The notes under the pieces: model-generated
Seen by the model: only the letters and a program-made list of their open reading frames with translations
Told to the model about the DNA's origin: nothing
Database searches by the model: none
Made by a program: the position numbers and the translations under genes
Assembly (NCBI GenBank): GCA_007258455.2
Contig: VDFB02358134.1
Span: forward strand, 215,807,565-215,871,564
Direction of reading: 5' to 3'
DNA: 64,000 nucleotides
From: Sequoia sempervirens
Lineage: Eukaryota; Streptophyta; Pinopsida; Cupressales; Cupressaceae
Shown here: positions 56,935-64,000 of the stretch, in pieces
Layout of the letters: every line of letters begins with the position of its first letter
How positions within the stretch are numbered: position 1 is the first letter of the stretch

Positions 56935-57461
56935 TGGGTTTATTCCAAGTGAAGTTAGAAACTCTACCCTTCTTAACCACTATCAGGATATTTGGAAAGA
57001 ACCTTCATAATTGTCTGCTTGATTCAGGAGCATCGACTAATATCATGCCTCTTGATGTATGCAAAGCTCTGAGAATATTCTTGAATCCCTCCTGATGGAA
57101 GGCAACCCAGTTGGATAAAATGAAAGTGAATATAGTCGGTGAAATCAATAGGATACCTATGTAGATTGTTGTTGATCCAAGGGTGCAGCAGGTCATTGAT
57201 ATCCAAGTTATTGATATCTTGGACACGTATGGCATAATACTGGGAAGGGACTTCACCCAGGCGTTGAATGGATATGTTGCGACTAGAATTTCCCACTTAT
57301 GGTTGCAATGGAAAGGGCCACCAAACCATATCTATATTGATCAGGAGCCACGTATGAAATTCATGATCACCGAGTATAACAACACAAATAGGGTACAGTT
57401 CATTGAAACAGAGCTGGGAAACTACTATCCTATAGCATATCAGGAGGAACTAGAATTCTAG
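56935..57461 (+). pseudogene. protease of element E
   Basis: Retropepsin. The active-site LLDSGASTNIMP is intact (Asp-Ser-Gly codons 57021-57029). VIDILDTYGIILGRDF (57205-57255) matches the C-terminal ILGRDF motif. Stops lie between these motifs (for example near 57094 and 57162). The open piece 57183-57461 continues into the region before the extra RNase H. Confidence 0.85.
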
Positions 57462-57470
57462 GAAGAGGAA

Positions 57471-57899
57471 GTGACTAAAGAGGTTCTCCTCATATTATGC
57501 AGTCCTCTTGTTAACTTAGCCTACACACTTCAAAGCATGGAAATGTTGATCGAAGCATATGATGAAGAATCCTACGAGGATGGAAATCTAGGACTATTAG
57601 ATGGATTCCAAAATTTTATGGGAAAATGTGTGCAAGATCAGCTTAGCTTAGGAGCAAGAATGGAATTTCAAGAGATCCTATTACCCAGTTGGTGTCGGGT
57701 GCATAATTTTTCCCATTTACAATTTGAATGTTGTATGTGCCAAACAACAGTTGAGCACATAAGAGGAAAAATCACACCAAAAGAGGAACTCCAAATAGGA
57801 TAGTTGAAACAAAGCTATGTTGAATCTATGCCTTCACTTAAGGATGTTGAGGCAAGTGTCCAACCTAGAGAAGAATTCTTCCCTATTGGTTCCAAAGCC
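57471..57899 (+). pseudogene. spacer between protease and extra RNase H of element E
   Basis: Open pieces 57471-57803 and the start of 57804-58181. Contains CRVHNFSHLQFECCMCQ, a Cys/His-rich stretch of unknown role, and a Ser/Pro linker. No family recognised. Confidence 0.4.
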
Positions 57900-58300
57900 C
57901 AAGGTTCCTCTAATTTTTGGACAGTACGCTTCGACGGGTCCAAGTCCAAACAAGGAGCAAGAGCTATATTTGAGCTTATCAGCCCTATAGGTAAGACATA
58001 CTTCGCTTCTCATAGACTTCATTTTTATTGCATGAAAAATGTAGTGGAGTATGAGGCATTAGTCCATGGTCTCTTGATGGCTCTAAGGAAGAAATTCATA
58101 ATGTTGCAAGTCTTTGGAAACTTGGAGCTAGTAGTAAAACAAGTCAAAAAGCTATATTCCTGCCATGATAGGAGACTATAAAATTATAGGCATAGAGTCT
58201 AGGATATCATAGAAGGCTTAGATGTGTTTAATATTTAGTTGATCCCTCACTCTGAGAATCATATTGTCAATGCCTTGGCGTAGGAAGCTAGTACCCTCTA
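57900..58300 (+). pseudogene. extra RNase H placed before RT in element E
   Basis: FWTVRFDGSKSKQGARAIF (first Asp), KNVVEYEALVHGLLMAL (Glu), QVFGNLELVVKQV (third position Asn instead of Asp) and, after stops, HSENHIVNALA with the last motif at about 58250-58285. This is the RVT_3/archaeal-like RNase H type also found in element D at 43520-43924, again between protease and RT. The Asp-to-Asn change and stops make it inactive. Confidence 0.85.
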
Positions 58301-58439
58301 GCCCCTTTCCTTATCTGGGTTAAATAAATTCACAGTTGAGCTTACCTTCACTCCCTTGGTGCCAAATAATATCACCAACTTCTAGGTGTTCAATGATGAG
58401 AAGCATATCTTGGATTTCATTACCATATTTGATGTGTTT

Positions 58440-59327
58440 ACAACTCAAATAATTGATGAAACGAAGCCCAAAGAGGCTGAATTATATTAGATCATTCCTT
58501 CTATCATTACTCGCACCATCCCTCTCAAGCTGGATGTGAGACCTTTTTTACAGTGTCAGCACCCTATCAATGGATTGTTGGAACCCATCATCTACAAGGA
58601 ATTTCAGAAGTTGTTGTCCGCTAGAATCATATTCCCAGTTAGAAACTCCTTGTGGGTGGAAAACTTGGTCCCAATCAGGAAAAAGAATGGAGAAATCAGA
58701 TTATGTGTGGACTTTCACAACTTGAACAGAGCCTCAAAGAAAGACAACTATCCAGTGCCCTCACTGGACAAAGTGCTGCAAATAGTTAATGGATCTCAGA
58801 TGATGTCTTTCTTGGATGGATATGCGGGCTATAATCAGGTGATGGTACAGTATGAAGATAGGAATAAAACGGCTTTCACCATAAAATGGGGAACCTTTGC
58901 ATACAGAAGAATGCCATTTGGACTAATCAAAGCTGGTGCAACCTTTCAACAAATCATGGATATTACTTTCAAGGATTTGATTAGAAAATGCATCATCATC
59001 GACATGGATGACCTCAATGTGTTTTCAAAGAAAAGAGAGGATCATGTCTCTAATTTTTGTAAGGTCTTCCAGAAGTGTAGAGAATTCAGAATATCCTTGA
59101 ATCTGAAGAAGTGTATCTTTGGAGTTATGGAAAGAAAGTTGTTGGGCCACATGATCTCAAAGAATGGAATTTTAATAGACCCTAAAAGCATCCAAGCCAT
59201 TATGAAGATTCTACTTCTAGGCAGTAAGAAGGAGTTGAAATCCTTCTTTGGAAAGATCAATTTCGTCAAGAAGTTCATCACTAGCTTTGTTGAAATAGTC
59301 AAGCTGCTCAATGTTATGCTAAAGTAG
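58440..59327 (+). pseudogene. reverse transcriptase of element E
   Basis: The open part at 58536-59327 (263 codons) has PVRNSLWVENLVPIRKKNGE, then RLCVDFHNLNRASKKDNYPVP, SFLDGYAGYNQVMV, FAYRRMPFGLIKAGATFQ and the catalytic box at 59001-59012, reading DMDD where YMDD is expected. Both Asp are kept but the preceding Tyr is changed. LLGHMISKNGI and the thumb KSFFGKINFVKKFI follow. It ends at a TAG at 59325. Confidence 0.9.
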
Positions 59328-59880
59328 GATGCCAAAGTTGAATGGACTCTAAAAGCCAAGTAGGATTTTGAAGAAATCAAGAAGGAAATTCTAATGCACC
59401 AGTACTAGTCAGCTCGGATTACCTGAAGCCATTTTATATTTATTCATTTTCTCCATATCACTCATGTGCCAGCATATTGACTCAGAAAGATGATGAAGGG
59501 AGTGAACACCTGATCGCCTTCATGAGTGCTCCGCTGAAAGATGATGAGTTGAGATATACCATAACATTGAAAAGAAAGCATATTCCTTAGTCAAATAAGT
59601 TAATAAATTCTAGCACTACATCTTGCAGAATAAGGTGTTTGTAATTGTCCCTTACCTAGCAGTTAAGACTCTACTGATAGATCGAACTGGGAGAAAGAAG
59701 AGCCAAATGGGTCACTTTGTTGTAGGAATATGATATGGAGATCCATCCCATGAAGTTGCTCTGAGGGCAGGCCCTCACTCGAACGATAGTTGAAACACTA
59801 GCTGAAGCTGGATCCGAGTTCATCGTGCAGTAGTACCAACTGGAGGATGTTTCTCCTAGAGAGTGGTATGATGGCATTGC
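59328..59880 (+). pseudogene. RNase H of element E (after RT)
   Basis: Broken coding: SSDYLKPFYIYSFSPYHSCAS (the first position lacks the usual D-A-S), EHLIAFMSAPLKDDELRYT and LKRKH, then the tether region to integrase with EYDMEIHPMK. This is the ordinary gypsy RNase H that follows RT. No open frame longer than a few dozen codons remains, and the first catalytic motif looks lost, as in many degenerate Tat-type RNase H copies. Confidence 0.7.
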
Positions 59881-60987
59881 CTATTATCTGTTGAACAAAA
59901 ATTGCCCATCCCGACTGCAAGGAGTACAAAAATGTGCCCTAAGGTTGAAAAGTAGCATTTATATACTGCAGGGATCTGTATTGTACAAGCACAACCATGA
60001 AGGTATCTACCTTAGATGCCTCAGAAAAGAAGAAGCAACCAGGGTATTGAATGAATTTCATGATAAATTTGGCACTGGTCACAGATATGGCCCTTCAACT
60101 ACCCACCAAATTCTATGAGTTGGGTACTACTAGCTGACAGTATTTAAGGATGCTCACTACCATGTTAGGACTTGTCACGTTTGCTAAGTCATTGCTACCA
60201 GAGAAAGAAATGTTGTTGTCCCACTGCAACCTATCCTAGAGGTAAGACCATTTTCTCAATGGGGCCTCGATTTCATCAGTCTGGTAAGCCCACCATCCTC
60301 TGTAGGCCACAGGTACATTCTAACCACGTCTGGTTATTGTACTGGGTGGACAAAAGAAATAGCATGTAGGCAATGTACTATTAAGGTGGTTGTGAATTTT
60401 CTTGAAAGTTTTATTTTGAATCATTTTGGTTGTCCCTATGCCCTTATCTACGATAATGGCATCGCCTTTTCCTCACTTAAGTTTGCTAGTTGGGCCTTCG
60501 ATTATGGAATTGTACTGAAGTTCTCATCCAACTATTACCTCGAGGGAAATGGCCTAGCTGAATCAATGAACAAAAACTTGATAACTGTGATAAAAAAAAC
60601 TACTTGATAGAAACCCAAAATACTAGCACACCCAATTGTGTTTTGGCCTCTGGGTAGATCGTCAATGCTTCCTTGGGTGATTCTCTATTTCATCTAGTTT
60701 ACGGTCTAGAACCCATCTTCCCTATCCACCTTAAGATTCCCACCCTCCAGTTTCTCAACTCATACTATGAGGAGGAGGACCGTCAAGAAGCCCAGTTAGC
60801 TGAGTTGTTGAACTCAGAAGAAGTTTGTGACCGCACAATTGAAATCTTTTCCAAATACCAGGGCATAGTTAAAAGGTGGTTCAATCGTCGAGATAAAGTC
60901 AAGGCCTTTAGGATTGTTGATTTAGGGTGTGTGAAAGAAGTTGAGTCCATGAAACGTGGAAGTTTTTTTCCTTACCCAAAAAATTGA
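59881..60987 (+). pseudogene. integrase of element E
   Basis: N-terminal domain: LNEFHDKFGTGHRYG (one His changed) and TCHVC in broken text near 60170. Core: QWGLDFISLV (first Asp, about 60258), LIYDNGIAFSS (second Asp, about 60450), EGNGLAESMNKNLI (Glu, about 60542). The 60673-60987 piece has SLFHLVYGLEPIFPI and the RRDKVKAFRIVDLG...KEVESMKRG C-terminal part. Frameshifts and stops throughout. The reading stops at 60987, where the element is cut off. Confidence 0.85.
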
Positions 60988-61002
60988 AATCAGCATCGAA
61001 TA

Positions 61003-61228
61003 AACGGGATCCCGTTACGGTTCGGGATCCCGAGCCTGAGATCAAACGGGATCCCGCTTTTTAAAAATCAGGATCCCGTTTCCTGTCGGACTCTGAACCA
61101 ATGGACACAGAACGGGATCCTGATTTATAAATAACGAGATCCTGAGTTGTATAAATCGGGATCCTGTTTTATACTACTATTTTTTTTTAAAAAAGAACAA
61201 TTTTCACTGCTCTGCGAACGGGACCCCG
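61003..61228. repeat. GGGATCCCG minisatellite, 22-bp period
   Basis: Eight copies of CGGGATCC[C/T]G-like words start at 61005, 61023, 61047, 61069, 61113, 61135, 61157 and 61219 (the last as CGGGACCCCG). From 61047 to 61178 the spacing is 22 bp, with one decayed unit at 61091. The first copy is a perfect 14-bp palindrome, AACGGGATCCCGTT. It lies directly after the broken end of element E. Confidence 0.85.
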
Positions 61229-62200
61229 AGTGAGTGTTGGCGACAGCGACCCCATGACCAGCTACAGGTACCCCACCTAAACACCATTTCTTTGCATTTT
61301 TTTATTTTGAATTGAAATTTTAAAAGAAATACGTTAATTTAGCATGTATTTTTTTTAATTTATGTCACGTTTTAATCATTTTTTTAATTGTTATAGTAGA
61401 ATTCAATAATTGTAAAAATAGACGAAAACTTGCAATCAAACTTAAATGTTTTTTAATAAAAATGAAAGTAAAAACCTTGAATTGTGTTTTAGAAACAAAA
61501 TTTAAATTTTAAATCTTAAATTGTTCAATTAAACCCAAAAAAAATTGATTTTGAAAACCCTAATTGAAACAAAACAAAAAAAATTGCATTTCAAAACCCT
61601 AGAAATCGAAATGAAATAAAACATCGCATTTACAAATCCAAATCGAGCTTTTTGAAACCCTGAATTCAAATCAAACGAAAAAAATTGAATTTGAAAACCC
61701 TAGTTTGAATTGAAAGAAAAATTTCATTAAAAACCCTAATTGTTTAAAACTGAAACCCTAAATTGAATTGGAACAAAAAAATTGTTAAAACCCTAAATTG
61801 GAATCGAACAAAAAATCATTCACATTGCTTAAATGTTTTAAATTTTATTTGCTTTGTATGGAAAAAATGATATATATTAAACTTTAGTTTCAATTTTAAA
61901 TTATAATTAGATTAGAAATCAATATGTTAAAGAATGGTTAAAATTCATAAAGTTTATCTTGATGTTTGTTTGCAAATTTAGTTAACAAATTCGTAAATCT
62001 AAACACGTACAATCGATTCCAATTGACACTAACTTGCAACTCTAAATTATGCCAAGGGCCACCCAAAATTCACCCTAATTTTTGCTAAACCCTAGACCCT
62101 AAACTGTAAAATCTAAACCCATAACACTAAAGCATTTGAAATTTATGAACCCTAGACCCTAATCTTTCATTGGACATACCTAAAATTATGTAGGTTCAAT
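61229..62200. repeat. AT-rich stretch with scattered AAACCCTA words
   Basis: The word AAACCCTA or ACCCTAA recurs at about 61553, 61595, 61698, 61732, 61753, 61788, 62090 and 62147, often followed by 'attgaa.tg(a)aac.aa'. The words resemble telobox/telomere-type units but are too dispersed and degenerate for a telomeric array. No ORF. Confidence 0.5.
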
Positions 62201-64000
62201 GTCAAGAATGGGTCTATTTGGTAGATTTATGAAAACTATTTTGAATATCTAGAATGCCATAAAAGTATAATTATAGCAATTCCAATTGGAAACACTTGGG
62301 TACATATATATCGTATGAAATTTAAATCTAGGAAGGTGTCTATCATATAGGCGAGTTGATAATACATGGAAAGAGGTTTGTATGTGAATATATGTATTAA
62401 GAAAAACATAGCACATGACCTCTATAGGATTTTTAAGATGTGATCCTAGATAATAATCCACCCATCCTCAATCATAATGGATTATTTAGCAATTAAGAGA
62501 GATTCAATTTAACCATAAAATTACCTATATTTTGATACTATATAGATTTATGTGGAAGGATAGAAATGCATCAATATGCTTTGTGCCATATTTTATGAAT
62601 ATTAATATTTAAGAAAAATCTAGATAAGATTGACCTAAGTAGATGATTTATGTAAGGGCTTTTTAGTGAACAAGTGACACACCATGGAGATTGGGATGGT
62701 ATTTAAATTCTTATTTATAAATATAGTGTACCCCCTTTAAATTTGTATTTGGTTTTTATAATGAGTTGAAATTATCAATGTGTTACATAAAAGAAATTTG
62801 TGCTTAGATATATTTAAATTAGATAATAAAGATATAGTTATATAAAATAGGGAATCCAACATGAGGAATAAACCTTTAATGTGCCATTGTGTGCATCTAA
62901 TTTATGCCAATGATTTAGTAAGAGTGATCGTCTAAGAGGATGAAATAAGCCTTGAAAAATTGTAAGATCTAACACTATTTTAATGTAGTTTTATATGTGT
63001 GTACATGTCCACTATATTTTTTGAGTTTATGTTAATGTAAGATAAGGAGGATTGGTGGATATATTTGAAATCTAAAGAAAAAACAAAAATGATGTGAATA
63101 TATAGATATATATTTTTAAAATGATTCTTTAACTTATCTATATTAAACATTGTATATTATCTCTATATTACTATCATGGCTTGATTTTCATTATGTCTAC
63201 TAAATGTTGCTATATTTATTCATTGTTGTAATTAAATTATAGGGCTCAATGTGTAATCTATTTTACATCAAATTTTATAGTAGACTTATAATCCTAGAAT
63301 GTTTGTAAATTTAATAGCTAACAAATAACTTGATAGGTGCAACTAAAAACCAAAAAGTGTGGTTTGATTTATCTCCATTAGGCTGGAAAGCTAAAAAATC
63401 TACTAGGTTTATCCCTATTAGGTTGAAAACCCAAAAGTGTAGCTTAATAAGTACAAGTGGTGAAAACTCACAAAAGCACTAGAAACTAATCTTTGCAAAA
63501 CTACCCTTGACATATCAAAAAAAGCCAAAGGTCACCATATGTCATACCTGTATAGGTTGTATAGTTATATTAGATACCTTATAGTATCTCCTATTGGTTA
63601 AATATGTTTGAAGATGACATTAGCGACACATCCCTACATTTATATGAGATATATTATTAACATGTCATGTTACACATATGCTAAGATACTCAAATATGGA
63701 TAAGGAGAACTAGGGAATATATATTAGAAGAGAAAGATATACTAAGCTATCCAATATTATATTTTTGTACTTAGTGTAGAAGAGAAATTCTAGACCAAGA
63801 ATGCAAGTGCAAACTCAATACTCTACTTCTAATGAAAGGTAAATAAAATAATGAAAGATTAGAGAAGCATAATATGTTCCATAACATTCTTTTATGGCTC
63901 TAAATGTATGTGTTGATGTTTCTCTTTGGTTCTCTAATGTGATAACATATACATACAAATTTTATCATATGGAAACATTTGGGGATGTCATTATTTTATA
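62201..64000. other. no gene recognised
   Basis: About 1.8 kb of AT-rich sequence. The only structure noticed is a short imperfect direct repeat at about 63361-63440 ('tttatc.c.attagg.tg.aa'). The open frame at 62249-62461 has no recognisable family. Confidence 0.5.

Larger units (their letters stand above)
53341..60987 (+). mobile_element. Ty3/gypsy element E, plus strand, without 3' LTR
   Basis: 5' LTR, PBS, gag, protease, an extra RNase H, RT, RNase H and integrase in this order. No copy of the LTR is found after the integrase; the sequence changes abruptly at about 60990 to the minisatellite at 61003. The domain order is the same as in D, but LTR, PBS and protein sequences differ clearly, so it is a separate family of the same broad lineage. 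Many TAG/TAA stops; inactive. Confidence 0.85.

Noticed and set aside
61540..62170. Telomeric repeat array
   Set aside because: AAACCCTA words are dispersed and degenerate, not tandem.
1..64000. tRNA, rRNA or CRISPR features
   Set aside because: I looked for cloverleaf B-box words, rRNA-like blocks and regular repeat-spacer arrays and found none; the regular repeats are LTRs, polypurine tracts or minisatellite.

Overview
This window looks like nuclear DNA from a seed plant with a large, repeat-swollen genome, plausibly a gymnosperm. I see no intact host gene, tRNA, rRNA or CRISPR array. It is AT-rich and almost wholly built from decayed, nested LTR retrotransposons of Ty3/gypsy and Ty1/copia type, with fragments of DNA transposons, a LINE-type RNase H tail, a rearranged CTR9-like pseudogene and PPR scraps. 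The gymnosperm guess rests only on repeat style and is an inference. A 100-N assembly gap lies at 10854-10953.

Layout. 1-3745: minus-strand gypsy remnant (element A) with gag-like coding, primer-binding site (PBS) and a 1.9 kb LTR. 3909-5561: copia fragment (RT, RNase H, polypurine tract, 3' LTR). About 6300-8570: fragment B of the same long-LTR family as A and D. 9031-10853: Sirevirus-like LTR with a block of polypurine tracts. 11197-11541: LINE-type RNase H tail. 12009-12212 and 16890-18267: one transposon-type ORF split by a tandem array (12213-16884) of three LTRs and two short internal regions. About 18551-18760: CACTA-like end. 19130-23045: broken and inverted CTR9 copies. 23334-23745: PPR scraps. 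24300-27180: fragment C of the long-LTR family.

27372-52925: the dominant structure, a giant minus-strand gypsy element (D). Its two LTRs are about 5.7 kb each, and each carries the same decayed ORF of about 1060 codons. A complete plus-strand chromovirus (35716-42046) sits inside its RT/RNase H gene. An 803-bp element with terminal inverted repeats sits in only one of the LTRs. 53341-60987: plus-strand gypsy element E, with a 5' LTR, gag, protease, RNase H, RT, a second RNase H and integrase, but no 3' LTR. 61003-61228: GGATCC-centred minisatellite. 61229-64000: AT-rich sequence without genes.

Points of most interest: (1) a coding-like ORF inside very long LTRs, with the same start and stop in both copies and relatives elsewhere in the window; (2) two separate gypsy families with an extra RNase H placed before the RT; (3) a conserved stem-loop 18-19 bp before the 3' LTR, shared by the chromovirus and the short-element array; (4) the LTR array inserted in an ORF that resumes on the other side; (5) the GGGATCCCG 22-bp minisatellite. 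All boundaries and similarities were judged by eye; no alignment or database search was run.
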